Below, piece after piece: positions 33,059 to 44,839 of a stretch of 64,000 nucleotides of DNA (its first letter is position 1; each line of letters starts with the position of its first letter). The notes beneath the pieces were generated by a model. It did no database searches. It was given only the letters and a program-made list of their open reading frames with translations, and was not told where the DNA came from. Location: contig KZ111151.1 of NCBI GenBank assembly GCA_002077045.2, forward strand, positions 365,535 through 429,534. Reading direction: 5' to 3'. This DNA is from Rachicladosporium sp. CCFEE 5018 (lineage: Eukaryota; Ascomycota; Dothideomycetes; Cladosporiales; Cladosporiaceae). Made by a program: the position numbers and the translations under genes.

Positions 33059-33399
33059 TCGCGTTGTGTTGTTCTTTTGTTGGCGTCGGGCGTTTGTGGG
33101 TTCGTTTGGTGCGTCGTTGATATGTGCTCATGTTGACCTGTAGCGTTGTTCTCTTTTCCCTTGTATTTCCTCTGTCTTTCTTTTGTTGGTGAGAAATTCC
33201 TCGGCGTCCATACGACCACCTGTAACATCCTCACGGTCGGGGAGGATCGTCTGGCGCTGAGGGGCGCCTACCCTGCTGGCGGCAAAGCGGAAGTCCTTGA
33301 TGGCTGCGGCGCTTCTGGCGGGTGGGTGGCCCATCGTTCGTCTTGCCTTCGGGCAGGGCGGCGGAGGGTCTACCTTCTCCACTGTCTTCTGTGATCATC

Positions 33400-33930
33400 C
33401 CTCCTTGTCGCGTCGTCGTCGTAGTATCCCTCGTTGCAATATTTCACTGTGGTGTCATCTTGCTGTCGCATCATCTCCGCAATAGCTCACCGTCATATCA
33501 CCTTCCTGTCGCATCGTTCCCACATTAGCCCCGCGTCACCTTGTCGTCGCATCATTCTCGCCTTGCATCACTTCCCCGTCGTATCAACCCCGCACTGCAT
33601 CACCCTCAGTCCCCATCACATTGTTCACCACCCTCCCGCCCCTTGCTGCATTACTTGCTTTCTGCATTGACACCCCGTCGCATCATGTCCTTAACATCTC
33701 AAATTGTAGTGTAGACTCTTTGCATCATCCTTCGGGCACCCCCCTCTCGTCGCATGACTGCTTCGTTGCATCGATTTCGTTGCATTGCGCTTCCATCGCA
33801 TTGCTCTGTCGTCGCATGGACTTCATGCTGCTCACCTCTCCTTTGCCGAGCCTCCTTCCTGCATCGTCACCTTGTGCTCATCGCATCTCGTTGCCGCATC
33901 ATCCGCTGGCTGCCGCAGTCACTCGCGGTG
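33400..33930. repeat. Degenerate TCGCATCA-rich low-complexity tract
   Basis: Variants of CGTCGCATCA or GTTGCATCA recur every 15-40 bases in a C/T-rich background, for example near 33466, 33510, 33548, 33679 and 33757. The plus strand stays open from 33621 to 34652 largely because of this composition, which does not look like a protein gene. Confidence 0.45.
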
Positions 33931-35117
33931 TCCGGATGCAACTGCATCACTGGAACTGTCACACCAGCGCTGTCTTCGCCGTGAGCTTGAGTGTCGACCT
34001 TCAAGCTCCTGTCCAAACGTCTTCAAGCTGCTTTGTTCTGGTCTCGATGACCATCACTTGCACATCTAGTCAGTCCTGCGTGGTGTTGTCGCTACCAAAG
34101 AGCCCACTTTTGACACTGATTGCTATTGCCCGTTATTCGCTAGAAGCTTTCAAAGTCTGCTGTCGCAACGCAGCTTTGCCTCATCACTCCTTTCGTCGTC
34201 GCCAGGATGCCTCGTCCAGGACGCTTGTATTGCCGGCGGCGCATGTACCAAAGTGCGTCGTCGAACTGTGTCCGATCATGATGCTGTGCTCACGCATGGC
34301 AGTCACGCCGTCGCTTTCTGCAAAAGAGCGCCGCTTCCTAGACCTCAGCAAGCTTCGATGTCCAGCACTCCTTGCCGGAAGACGTGCCAAACGCATCGTA
34401 ACATGGCGATCTCCGTCCGTATCGCCATGGGTGCACATTGATCGGTGCGGGTGGCCTGTCGTAAATCATGCTCTCGCTCTACGGTGCAGTGAGAGTGAGA
34501 TGACATTGGCGATGCCCTTGCCAGCAGCGCAAGAGCCTTGTCTTTGTCGGAAGAGTCGGGAAGCAATTGCAGCGCGGACGACGATGTTGAGATCGGGCAG
34601 CGTACGCGCTCAATTACACAGGAACGGAGATACAAAAGTAGTACTTACTTGACACTGAGGCCCATGGAGTGTCTTTGGCCATAGTATAGTGGAAGCTTAC
34701 CCGCTACTCTCGCCATCGCGGTAAGGCAAGCATCATCCTTTGTCGTGGAAGGAGTTGTCGGTGCAGAGCAGAGGCAGGTCCAGCTCGGAGTATGACAGGG
34801 TGTGTCTGCATTCCGACTTCGATGCTCCTTGGCCTTGACAGTAGGCGTGGCTAAGGATATGGCAATGGTTCCTGAGCAGACAATGGACAAAGCAGTCTCC
34901 TCTGTCGTGGAAGCAGTTCCGGAGGACAAAGCCGGTGTAACTTTGCAAAGACTTGAAGGAGCGTTCATTGTTCTATCCCGGGTTGATCGGTCCAGTCTGT
35001 CAACAGCAAGTCCCTCGTCAAGTCCGAATCCTTCCACTCTGCCTAACGACCGTTCAGCTCTCCGGTATCAGTGCCATCGTAACTCGGTCGAACCATTATA
35101 CCTATCAAGCAGTAAGC
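33931..35117. other. Gene-poor 1.2 kb
   Basis: Only short or composition-driven open frames. No recognisable gene, repeat or RNA. Confidence 0.35.
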
Positions 35118-36573
35118 ATGGATCTCGATCTTATCTCAGCTCTCCAGTCTCTCACTGTTCAAGACTCCTCCACCACCAAGCCACCGAAGCAGCCTTTCAC
35201 ATCCACTCTCGACACCCCTACTCAGACTAGCGTTCCTCGCAGACAACCTCATCATGAGCTAGTTTTCTCCCACCCATGCGACATTCCGCTCCCTCAAGGA
35301 TGTACACTTCGCCTCGACGCACCGTTAGGCTGGTCGTTCCTCTCCCGACAGCCAACACCTTCAGTGCCTGGCCACATCCTCCCCGCAACAGTTCTTCTGT
35401 CTCTTGGCAGGTCCACAGCAGGCAAGTCCCGCTAATCTGCTCACAGGTGATGCATTGAAGCTCCATACCGACATAAACGTTCTGGCAGCCCTCGCGGGCC
35501 GGTCAAAGCTGAGTGTCATATCCATTCAGCAGGCTGATGGCGACATCGTCTTCCATGTCCAGCGTGAAACTGTCGTTTATGGCACTGAGGTTCACAACGC
35601 CGAGCAAATCACCACCTATTCCATGGATCCCGGAAGCTTCAACCACATGACGACATCCGGATCCGACTGGAGTCGCGTCCTCGAGAACCTCGTTCGCAGA
35701 AAGACTGAACTGGCGATGCACGTCGTGCGAGCCGCCGCTGGCATTGTGGCCGATGAATGGATGCAGGGTAGAGAGCCGCGGATCCCGAGGTTCGCAAGCA
35801 ATATCTTGATGACCTAGTGCGAGGATGTGACGTCTGAGGACGAAGGAAACAATAATGCGATGCTGGAATGCGGGCACACGAGTCTGATCCCCAAGCGAGG
35901 CTTGCGGATGGGCAGTGGGATTGACACCGCCAGTTTAAGATGTGAGTCTTGTCATAATTTCGTGCTTGAAGAGCACGAGAGCGAAGAAGCTCGAGCGGCT
36001 CTGAACGCGGAGAAGAAGCGACGGTGGGTTCAGAAGCAAGCTCTCTGGGTAGCACTTGATCAGCGCGACTTGGACGATCAATTTGAGGTACACGTTACTG
36101 CGAAGACTCTGCACTGTATCCTCAGCAAAACTGTAGCAAGTCTAGACTTCCCGTCGGGGATCGTACCAGCTTCGCAATCGCCTTTCGAGTCCGAGGAGAC
36201 TGTCCATGCCATAGGGGTGATCTCACAATGGCTTGAAGCGGACCACAATTGCGAGGTGCGCGCCTCGATCAGAGAGATTCGCGCGCACTTGATGAAGATC
36301 ATCGAAGGAAGTCTCCGAGCTACGACCAAACCAGCCGGCGTCGTGCTGGTACCGAAGCCAGCCGGCTGGTCCGCGCTCCTCGAGCTGTGGATGGAACGAG
36401 CGATGAAGTTTCTGCAGCACCGTGTTTGCGAGCAATGCGAAGGCTTTGGAGAGGAGCGCAATGGTGTTCACTTCCATGAGAAGTACGACCTAGTATACAC
36501 TGCGGGGCAGGACAAGACTCTGGTAGACTTCGCTGCCATTGAAGGAGGCATGGTAGGAATGAACATGCAGTGA
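35118..36573 (+). pseudogene. Hypothetical gene, probably broken by a frameshift and a stop
   Basis: Three adjacent coding-like blocks share one direction. Block A starts at ATG 35118 (MDLDLISALQSLTV). It runs to about 35405, where the sequence continues in another frame as block B (GPQQASPANLLTGDALKLHT) up to 35814. Block C follows in the same frame as B, separated only by a TAG at 35815-35817, and ends at 36573. Block C has a CGHTSLIP...CESC pair like a small zinc site, and a later CEQC. I found no introns of the right phase to repair either break. Either this is a pseudogene with one frameshift and one nonsense codon, or sequencing or unusual splicing explains it. No family recognised. Confidence 0.45.
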
Positions 36574-37042
36574 ACGTCTCTGCCACTGTGAGATCTGGGA
36601 AGGCCTTTGCTATCATTATTTGTTAGCGCCTTGAAAGTAACATGTGTGCCGGCTAGCATTCTATGATACTTTCAGGCATCCATGAAGATGCTTTTATAGT
36701 AGCGCCGTCTTTCTCGCACATGGCTGAGGATTCCGATACGCAGCCAAGCCGGCAGTAGCGTGAGATTGGGCATGGGGATTTGAAGGGCCGCAGGTAAATC
36801 GTAACGTTGTCTCGAGCTGTATCGGTCATTTCGTCGTTCTCGTCTTCTATCTTCGTGGAGCTCAGGTCAGGTGACCAATTCTGCGCACACTCCGCGTACA
36901 ATACATCAAGCCCGTGCGACCAGAGTCTGTCGTGACGGCGTGACTTCAGCTTCTCTCCAGACCAGTCTCGTTACTCCAGATACCAATGCTTTCAAAAGTC
37001 AAGTTTCTGTCGTCCATGTCGATTGAGTACCCTTCGTCCTCC
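36574..37042. other. Intergenic between convergent units
   Basis: A 470-base stretch with no recognisable feature. Confidence 0.4.
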
Positions 37043-38395
37043 TCACACTCCTCTCCCGATTCCCACACTGCCTGCACTCTCTCCGACTTTGACCTCATCC
37101 TCTTGCACAGCCATAGTACCTCTCCGACTACTAGCAGTCGTACTCTGGCTCTCACTTCTCTCTCTTGGTCCTGCCACGCCGCCAACACCACCATCTCCGG
37201 CCGCCCAGGCAGCAATGCCAGCCGCAGCCGGGGTGACGGGACTAGCAGCTGTTGGTTCACGAGCGACTCGGGCGGTAGCAGTCGGGTCGATGGCAGCAGG
37301 TGCGTCCGACTGACTCGACCCTCGTCTCCGAGTTCGTAGCGCACGCTCCAGAGCACGAACACGTTGGCGAAGAGACTCATTTTCCGCTTTCACGATCTCC
37401 ATCTCAGATCGGTAGGCTGCTGTATCGGTGTAGCTCTGCGTACTGAGTTGAGTGCTCGGACTCTGTGAGGGCGAAGGCACCGAGTGTGGATTTGGAGATA
37501 GTGGCGTGCCTGCATGCGCGGCTGTCGAGCCCATGGATGTAGCACTCGGGTCACGGGATAGCGATGGACGATGCGGCAGAGTGAACAGCGTGCCGCCACC
37601 TGGAATGCCGCCGGCTGAACTGGGATAGCGCAAATTATCAACGCTTTGCCTGGCTGGCGTGGAAGCACCGCTGCGAGCTGAGGCCGAGGGCTGACGCGAG
37701 AGTGAGGCGCCTGATGCAGCTGTGCGAGCGAACGAGGCTTGACTTTGACTTGCATGTGTGCCAGGATGCCCAGATGTGGTGCTCCCAGCTTGCGGCTGGG
37801 TGCTCATGGTGCTGCCGGCTACAGAGACGGAGGTGGAGGGCGTTGGGATGCTTCTCCTCGAGAGCGAAGATGAGCTTCGGTGGCGACGCGAGGGCGTGGG
37901 ATGGGTGGCACCGGTCATCTGGTGTATTGCGTTCGGATCAGTAATGTCGACTGGCAGCAGCGAGGCGGAGGTAGAACTGCTGGACATCGAGTTGTTGGAC
38001 GCGACTGAGGCTGTCTGGGCGCGTAATGCAGTGAGCTCTCGTGCAAGACGATTGACCTATATCGTCTGTCAGCTCCGCATTTAAGCGTTGTATAGCAACG
38101 CGTGTAAACGCACGACGGCTTCCTGCTCTTTCTCGCACTCCGCATACAGCTCGGCCGCCGTGAGTGGCCTTGGGTGTCGCATCGGCATATTGATTCCCTG
38201 CTCGTGTGATGTGATGACTGGGCTCCTGTGTGGCCTATCGCCCGCCGATGCAGATGCTCCTGGGGGACCCATGATTTGCGACGTCCGCCTGGAGGTGGAG
38301 AGGAGGGGTGGAAGGGGGCTGGAGGACGGGTTGTGCGAAGAGTGCGGTCTCTCAGCACGGGGCGAAGTCGGCAGGGTGTTGATATCTGGTGCCAT
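37043..38395 (-). CDS. Ser-rich protein with a short coiled coil, 431 aa
   Basis: Exons 38395..38114 and 38056..37043. The 57-nt intron has a GTGCGT donor, a GCTGAC branch and a GATATAG acceptor; it joins AECEKEQEAV to VNRLARELTALRAQ, which completes one helix and supports the model. The ATG at 38395 (MAPDINTLPTSPRAE) is preferred to one 117 nt upstream. Most of the protein is disordered Ser/Pro/Thr. Two short coiled-coil segments are the intron-spanning one and EMEIVKAENESLRQRVRALE near residue 280. No known function. Confidence 0.75.
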
Positions 38396-38752
38396 CGAGG
38401 TTAGTGAGGAGGAGTGACACTGGAATGTTGGCAGTGCAGGTGTTTCATATGTGTGGTCAAGGACGGAAGCGACCAGGGGAGTGCTTGCTACTGGAGGTTG
38501 ATTGTGAAACACGTGCTACGGCACATCACGAGCACAACAACTGCGATGGATGGCCTAGTATCTGGGAGAGGACAGTCGTGAACGGTGTTGGTCGATCGTC
38601 ATGATCGCCAACATATGTACAATGTATCTTTCGAGGCCCAAATCGACCCTTCGTAGCATGCGAAAGATGGGTCCAACGCTCGACCAGGGAGGCACATATC
38701 TTACTGCGACCCATGATGGATACAGATTTTTGGGAACCCAGCAGTCTGTCCC

Positions 38753-40154
38753 TTATGCCTTTAGTCGCTTATCCTGCAAATCCTCACGTGCATCTTTGAT
38801 CAAGAAGCTGTATCCAAAGTCAGCGCGCGGTTCGTCCAGTCTTATGAGACGAGCAATACTGACTTATACCACCACACAGTGGGCCCCACAGTTCCCAAAT
38901 GCCACAACGAATGCGCATCCGCCATCCCTCCCCAAGGCGCAAAGTCGAAAAGCTCCAAACCCATAGCCAGCACGATCCACGCCACGATCAACCCTGGCCA
39001 CGCAGCCCATATCCTACCCACCTTCCTCACCCTCACAACACTGAAGCCAGTCCAGAGCACATTCGTGATGATACCCACGGCCACGTTGACAGCCATGTTG
39101 TAAGTGTAGTCAAATCGAACGAACGTCAAATAGAAGACGTGGGCGAAGTAGAGACTCGCGCATAGCACAGCCCAGACTCGTATCAGCGTCGAGGATCTCG
39201 AAGTCGAGGAATCGGTCGCGGAAGCCGAGGGACGGTCCAGGCGGAAGACTCGAATAGGCGCATAGAATAGTCCGTACATCACACTCAGCGCCGCTGCGAA
39301 GTAGTCAAGTCTCTCGGTGACAACGAAGTCCCGTGCATGGAAGATCATGCTGAATGTCCAGCTCGCGAAGCCACAGTAGCCGAAACCTATGTAGTACTTT
39401 CGTAGCGCATAACTAGCGGGTATCTCGGCTTTGAGCCGCGAGATACCCCAGTAGTGGGCTAGAAAGTTCAGCAGTGAGAACAGGACCGAGAAGGGTTCTT
39501 GCAGACCAAGGAAGCGGTGGAAGGGCCATTTGCCATGGAATTGGTGGATTGGGGTCAGGTAGGGTGGATCTCGAGCGAGGCGTTGGGTAGTGATGACATG
39601 TTGACAGGCGTAGTCACATTCGGAGGGGCATGTCCACAGGAGGGCGCGGTGATGGAGGGCTAGGTCATGTGTTACTCTCGGGTGTTTGAAGTAGGCGATG
39701 GGCAACGAGACATACGTATCGGAGCGCCATCTTTACCGCAGTTGGCCGAGATACAGTCCTAAACATTCGATTAGTCGAGTTTCGTCGTGCTATCCCGTAG
39801 TACTTTCACGCGGTCGCAAAAGTCTGCTGGTACCTCGTGCAACTATCAGCCGCGCCGCAGTAGTAAATAGCTTGTCGGAACGTAGGTGAGAAACGACACC
39901 TGCAGCGCCTTTCATCGACCAATTCGTGCTATCTCCTTCGGCACTCTCGCAGCCAGACGAATGTCACAGCGCGGTCAATCGTAGCATGAGACACCTTCAA
40001 GCCTGTGGAATAGCGGAGGTAGACTTACGGTCACGCAGCTCTTGAACTCCGGGAGTCGATCACCCGACGAAGCGTTCGCGATGCCAGCAAAGACGAAGAG
40101 TACGCATAGCGCAATCAGCAGCCGTTGAGACAGCTGTATGGTATCGAGTCGCAT
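38753..40154 (-). CDS. PER1: PER1/PGAP3 family GPI-anchor remodelling protein
   Basis: Four exons, 40154..40029, 39758..39716, 39659..38864 and 38807..38753, encode 339 aa. All junctions are in frame, with GTAAGT, GTATGT and GTCAGT donors. A signal peptide (LLIALCVLFVFAGIANA) is followed by SSGDRLPEFKSCV and the cysteine-rich luminal part (DCISANCGK, LLWTCPSECDYACQH). Then come seven predicted membrane helices with the family blocks HGKWPFHRFLGLQEPFSVLF, ASWTFSMIFHARDF and LWHLGTVGPT. The tail is DAREDLQDKRLKA. PER1/PGAP3 removes the sn-2 acyl chain of GPI anchors in the ER or Golgi during lipid remodelling. It belongs to the CREST hydrolase superfamily; its S/H/D residues fit the FSMIFHARDF and SLWHLGT blocks. 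Confidence 0.92.
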
Positions 40155-40950
40155 GATGCATGCTGTGTAGGTTTTCAAACACGCTGTGGGATGTAGGAAG
40201 CCGCTCTGCCAAGGTCAATCACTACAATGTTGCAATCTCGGTACACGTAGGCAAAAAGCTCGCCCACATGCTCTGACAGGCGGACGAGGATAGCGAGGGT
40301 AGAGGACTACTTCAGGAGCAAAAAACAATCAGTCATAGTGCCCCTGAAGAATTCGTTAGGGTTTGTTGCGGTAAATTCCTACTAAGGCGGGCTTCACATA
40401 CACTACTGGAATCGAACCAATGATCTTGTCATATACCGTAGAATACGAGTGACACGCTGTACCACGGTACCTACTTCATAATTACGGCATCTAGCTAATC
40501 AGGGCTCGCTCATCCACCACTGTGGGGGTTGCGTTCGTCACCATGAAGTCGGACCGGAAACGTAGAGCAGTCCTTCAGCCAACCTGCAACCATGCAGTAT
40601 CGGCTGTAAAGCTTTGCCTTTGCGCATCAGTCACAGCGAAGCATATATGTGCAAGTGATTGAGCTGGCCCACGATGTATTGACTATCACTGGAAACACCG
40701 CGGTATATCAACTTATTTTACGCGATCAATCCGTTACGCACAGCAGCAAGTCATGCAATCGAGGAACAAGGGCAGCGCCTTATTTCTCCTTCTAAGCCTG
40801 CTGTCCAGTTGTCATGAGAGATGCAGATCCTTCAGTGCTGCACGAGATGATCATTTATTACCCGTGAACTTTCTTAGCACTTCGCACTCGAACGTTGTCC
40901 GCAGGGACAACCTCAGCCGACTCTGCTTAGCCGCTGCTAGAACAAGACCG
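40155..40950. other. Gene-free region at the start of the decayed block
   Basis: PER1 promoter, then A+T-richer DNA with no open frames of note. A tRNA-like relic lies at 40397-40471. Confidence 0.4.
40397..40471 (-). pseudogene. tRNA-like relic
   Basis: On the minus strand, 75 bases resemble a tRNA. A B box GGTTCGATTCC sits in a T-arm with a 5-bp stem (ATTGG/CCAGT). A D-arm-like GTGGTACAGCG and an anticodon-stem-like CGTAT/ATATG are also visible. The acceptor stem no longer pairs and the anticodon loop appears to be 8 nt, so it is not a working tRNA. The layout is vaguely like fungal tRNA-Arg. It may be a decayed tRNA or the head of an old SINE. Confidence 0.35.
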
Positions 40951-41420
40951 CCTCCGACGGATTTGTGCTGAATATTCGTATAAAACCGACAGCGCGCATA
41001 TCGCTATAACGCTTAGTTAAGTAGAGAACATAGTAAGTCCCATGCTGCACTCGTCCTATATGACCTGCTCTCTAACGCGCGTTTAAATTGCTTTCCTAAA
41101 CGCACTACAGTTGTGTAATGCCTCGAATTTGGCTAAACTGCTTCTCCCTCATCTTAATAGTATTCATGGCATGTTTTACGTTAGTAATAGTAATAGACGT
41201 CTCCGCGATTTTCGTTGCTAAAATAATCTTGCGTTATCCGGGACGATCACGCTCGAAGACTGCAGCCTGCTCCTCTTTCGGCACTATCGAATACAGTAGG
41301 CAGATTCTGTACTTGCGACTATTAGTAAGGTCTTAGCCGAAGCACCGGTATTACACGAGGAAGGTTCCTAAGGAGGTAATCTCTCCTAGACTAGGGAGGA
41401 ACACTGGGATAGCACCGTCA
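40951..41420. repeat. A+T-rich, RIP-like patch
   Basis: A local drop in G+C with many TA dinucleotides (TTAGTAATAGTAATAG, TTAAGTAGAGAACATAGTAAG, CTCATCTTAATAGTATT) and stops in every frame. This is the look of DNA mutated by repeat-induced point mutation, so an old transposon remnant is likely. No coding match can be read. Confidence 0.4.
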
Positions 41421-42379
41421 TCCGTGACAGAGCAGAGCCATCGATGATCGCGCCTAGAGTGGATATCGACAGTCGTGGCCGAAGCAACTGTACACGTAAC
41501 AGATGCAGACGTAGATCTCCTCGAGATTGAAGAATCGAGTATTCAGTGTGGGATGCTTACACATGGAGAGAGCTGAGGGCACTGGAGGAGAGGAGATCGC
41601 AAGGGAGGAGAGACGGGGACATACGGATCGAGCGCTGAACTCTTGAAGGATGAAGACGCAATGATGCGTTCACGTGGGTGCGCCAGAGGCGGTCGTCGAA
41701 AGCGGTAGGTTGATAAATGGTGAAGTATAGAACAGGTGGCATGTTCTGACGCTGTGAAGGCACCCATCCCTCAAAGCTGCAACGTTCTCTCGTGACCTCG
41801 TTACCATTCCCAGCCCGCGAAGCTGGTATACCATGCAGCGTGCTTCCAGCTCACGCCACAACTCCACAGACCCTACCATGATGGCGACTTTGGCAACCTC
41901 GCCAATGCTATCGATCGCCGCGGCCTTGCGACTTCCTGATCTTTGCGATCTTTGCATTCATAGTTGCAGGATTGTCGCTTCTGTCGTAGGTGAAGTCAGG
42001 GATCAAGCCATGTGCAGCGGAGAAGTCGTACACGCTGTATTGCGCATTTCTGTGTTGTACGCGCGAGGTCGGCAGTAGAAATTTAGGCATTTTTGGCCTT
42101 TTGTGACTTCTTGCGATGAGGTACTAAAGGGCATGGAGCCAGGTCTTTCGGGAAGGAAGAAACTGCGAAATCGTTGATCTCGAGGGTGGCGCAACCAGAG
42201 TCGTTGCGCACGGTGATGTTGCAGAGCCTGACTTTGCAAGATGCGTAGCGTCGCTTGGGGTTGTTGGCGTCAGGTTTCGCATCGGCCTTGCAATGCCTGA
42301 TCTCTGCAATTCTTGCATCAATCGCACCCATCTCACTTCCCCGAGACTTACGCCAGGCTCGTCCGCGTCTCAAGGCTTT
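41421..42379. repeat. Gene-poor stretch with a diverged internal duplication
   Basis: About 44 bases beginning GCGGCCTTGCGA at 41918 reappear as TCGGCCTTGCAA at 42278, each continuing with CCTGATCTnTGC and a TTGCAT. The minus strand reads short related helices from both (MNAKIAKIRK and IDARIAEIRHCK). These may be pieces of a decayed gene family. Confidence 0.35.
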
Positions 42380-42789
42380 AGCAGCGGCAGGAAGTCCCTT
42401 TATCCTCCTACTCCTCCGAAACGCCGTTCAGGAGCTTCGTGGTCCTAAGCGACAGCTCATTTGCGTAAGCCTCTCGGAGGCCTACGCGGCACCCTCGCCC
42501 AACCACCTGCGGGACCGCTCTTCACACCGATTGCAGGCGCTTCAGGCTTACCTCCAGCGCTAGCATCGTAAACCAGCTCCAGTGTCCGACATGATTTACT
42601 TCTCGATCTTGTCGCCGCCTCTACGGCATGGACGAGATGGAAGATGTAGACGTAGACCACTTTGAGTATCTGGTGTTGTGGTCAGCCTGCAGTTCTAATG
42701 TTTGTGGTTGTATATCCACTTACTGCCTGACACTGGTGAGCGGAACCTTCGATCTCGACTTCGACATCTTTCCATACTAGCTACCAGGC

Positions 42790-43760
42790 ATGGAGACTTG
42801 AGCTGTCGCCGCCGTACCGCTTCTGGAAGAAGAGGTAGATCCTTTCGTGCTCGGCCTCCTGCCCCTCCTCGTCGTCCGCGCGCTCCAGGGCAGTCTCAGC
42901 TGCCTTCATCGCAGCGAGCTTCTCGCGTCCCTCTGCGAGAGGCGCACTGCCGGACACAGTCCATCATCCTGCCTTCCATGCGTCTGGCTCGCGCGTCGCG
43001 ATGTCGTCTGATGCTGTGGCTGCAGTGGTAGCGACGGGCTCCGAGACAGGCTCAGCAGCAATAGGCTCGGTGGCCTGGATAGTCGCTATATTGACCAGCA
43101 CATTGAACCGCACTTTGCACGCACCCGATTTTACCAGTGGCTATGGTCAGGGCGTCTTCTTTCGACGGCGGGCGATGGCGGTGCTGCGACGGGCTCAGAG
43201 ACGGTTCCAGCGACACTTTCGACAGGCTCGGCGTCGATAGCTGCCCTGTTGAACAGCACGTCGAACCGCTGCTTCCAGTCATCTGACTCTACCAGTGGGC
43301 GATTGGTGCTGTCAAACGACGAAGCTTCGCGCTCCCCTTTGTGATAGAGCCACCGTTGGGAAAAGTCCACCATCCTGCCTTCCACGCGTCTGCCTCGGCC
43401 GGCGGGTCGTGGCCCAGAGTGCCAGCCTGGACAGTGTCGATAGCCTTCTCCGCAGGCTCATTACCGATCTTTGCCCTGTTGAGCAGCGTGTTGAACCTCT
43501 TCCTCCAATCGTCTGACTCTGCCAGTGGTGTATCTTGTGCCGCCATGGCTCCCATTGTTCACGCGGAGAAGGCCAGTCTCACCTGCCCACATCGCTGCGA
43601 GTTTGCTGCGACCCTTCTGCGAGAAGCACACGCCGAGCCCAGTCCACCATCCTGCCTTCCACGCTTCTGGCTCGGCCATCGGGCGTGGTCGTGGCGGCGC
43701 GGCTTCGGCGGCGGGCAATGGCGACTGGCGACGGGCTGGGAGATAGTACCAGCCGCCCTA
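42790..43760 (-). pseudogene. Decayed internally repeated gene (DAWKAGWW / DDWKKRFN units)
   Basis: On the minus strand two peptide motifs alternate. The first is EPDAWKAGWWT followed by REKLAAMKAAETA, seen near 43690, 43385 and 42985. The second is SDDWRKRFNTLLNRAKI followed by an EP/EPV linker, seen near 43520, 43290 and 43125. The last WKAGW has TGG changed to TGA at about 42974, and the blocks sit in different frames, so no single protein can be read. I interpret it as a broken tandem-repeat protein. The family is not known to me. Confidence 0.45.
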
Positions 43761-44830
43761 GGCTGGCTCTGAGACGACAGACCAATTGGACGTGCAATTG
43801 AACGACTCTTGGAGCTGCGACTAACGAAGTCGGGGCATGACTAAGCACAATGCCCTGCAGCTCACACCGAGCTCAGCTGCCATGTCCATAGCAGCACGCA
43901 CAACACATTGCTATGTCCCGCGATCACTCGAACATCATGGGCGTGATGGTGGGTTCAGAGGACGTCTCCTCAGACCACGCCGAATCCGCATTGCAGATGT
44001 CATGCCTCGCAGGCGGCGATGGCTGACATCTTAAGAGCTCCGTGGAGCAAAACTTGACTTCACCCACAACCGCCGATACTAGCCCTCTTCTCCAGCAATC
44101 CACGATGACGAGGAAGACTCAGAGGTCTCTACCTCGAATGCCTTCGGCCCCTACCTCCTCCTCCACGGACTCCACTGTTTCGCCTTGCCTTCCCACTTCG
44201 GTCCCACGTAGCATCTCGGACCTGCTTTCTCGAATGTTCCAATGTACCACGCGCATTTCTCGCATGCTGTCGATTTTGAGGCGATGTGGCATTGCGTGCG
44301 ACTGAGAAGGAGTCGTTGACGAGGTTAACCAGCAAGGTGCTGAAGTACGAGGTTGGGAACATGAGAAACTGGCAGAGAGGTGAGTAGAAGGAAGGGAAAT
44401 ATGGTGGCACAATGGAGAGCTGGTGGCACAAAGGTCGGGCCTACAAGGAGACGTTGGAGGAGATCGCGAAAAGCACGGGAGTGGAAGGGGATTCGAAAGA
44501 GTCTTAGGTGCTGAGGGACACAGAAGCGACGTATGCACTGGAAGTGGATTGGGGAGAGCTTGGAGATGCAGCCGAGTCAGTATGATCCAGGCTATGATAT
44601 CCGGTGTTGAGTACGCTCGAGCCAGGAGCCTTTGTCTATGCAATTCCTCAAATGCTCGTACCGCACTCCGCACAGTGTCCAGCTTACGCACGGTGAGCGC
44701 GCTCTCTCTCCTCCTCCCATATTTCTTCTCCTCTCTCTCTTGCGCTCTGCGCTTCTGCTCGCACAAATACCATGGCCGCCTCGTCGTTCCCCTGGAAACG
44801 AGTAGGTCTGTACCAACGCTGACCTAGTCC
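43761..44830. other. Gene-poor 1.1 kb
   Basis: The minus strand is open from 44766 to 44119. Its first 40 residues look protein-like (EKKYGRRRESALTVRKLDTV) but the rest is Ser/Pro/Leu composition without domain character. Not accepted as a gene. Confidence 0.35.
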
Positions 44831-44839
44831 TGCCACACT

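Larger units (their letters stand above)
31440..33375 (+). repeat. Diverged tandem duplication, unit about 1.1 kb
   Basis: Three anchors recur at similar spacing. The CTGGCTG..GAG..CTC..GATCCTCG / ACAATGGTAC stretch is at about 31498-31548 and 32598-32652. The small-protein start is at 31804 and 32855. The CCATCGTnCnTCTTGCCTTCGGGC stretch is at about 32216-32241 and 33332-33356. The offsets are roughly 1.05-1.12 kb. The copies are much diverged, so the duplication is old. Confidence 0.55.

Noticed and set aside
33621..34652. 343-codon plus-strand open frame
   Set aside because: Open because the tract is a C/T-rich degenerate repeat. The protein is low-complexity Ser/His/Leu/Cys without structure.
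44119..44766. 215-codon minus-strand frame
   Set aside because: The first 40 residues are protein-like but the rest is Ser/Pro/Leu-biased, and no intron model improves it.
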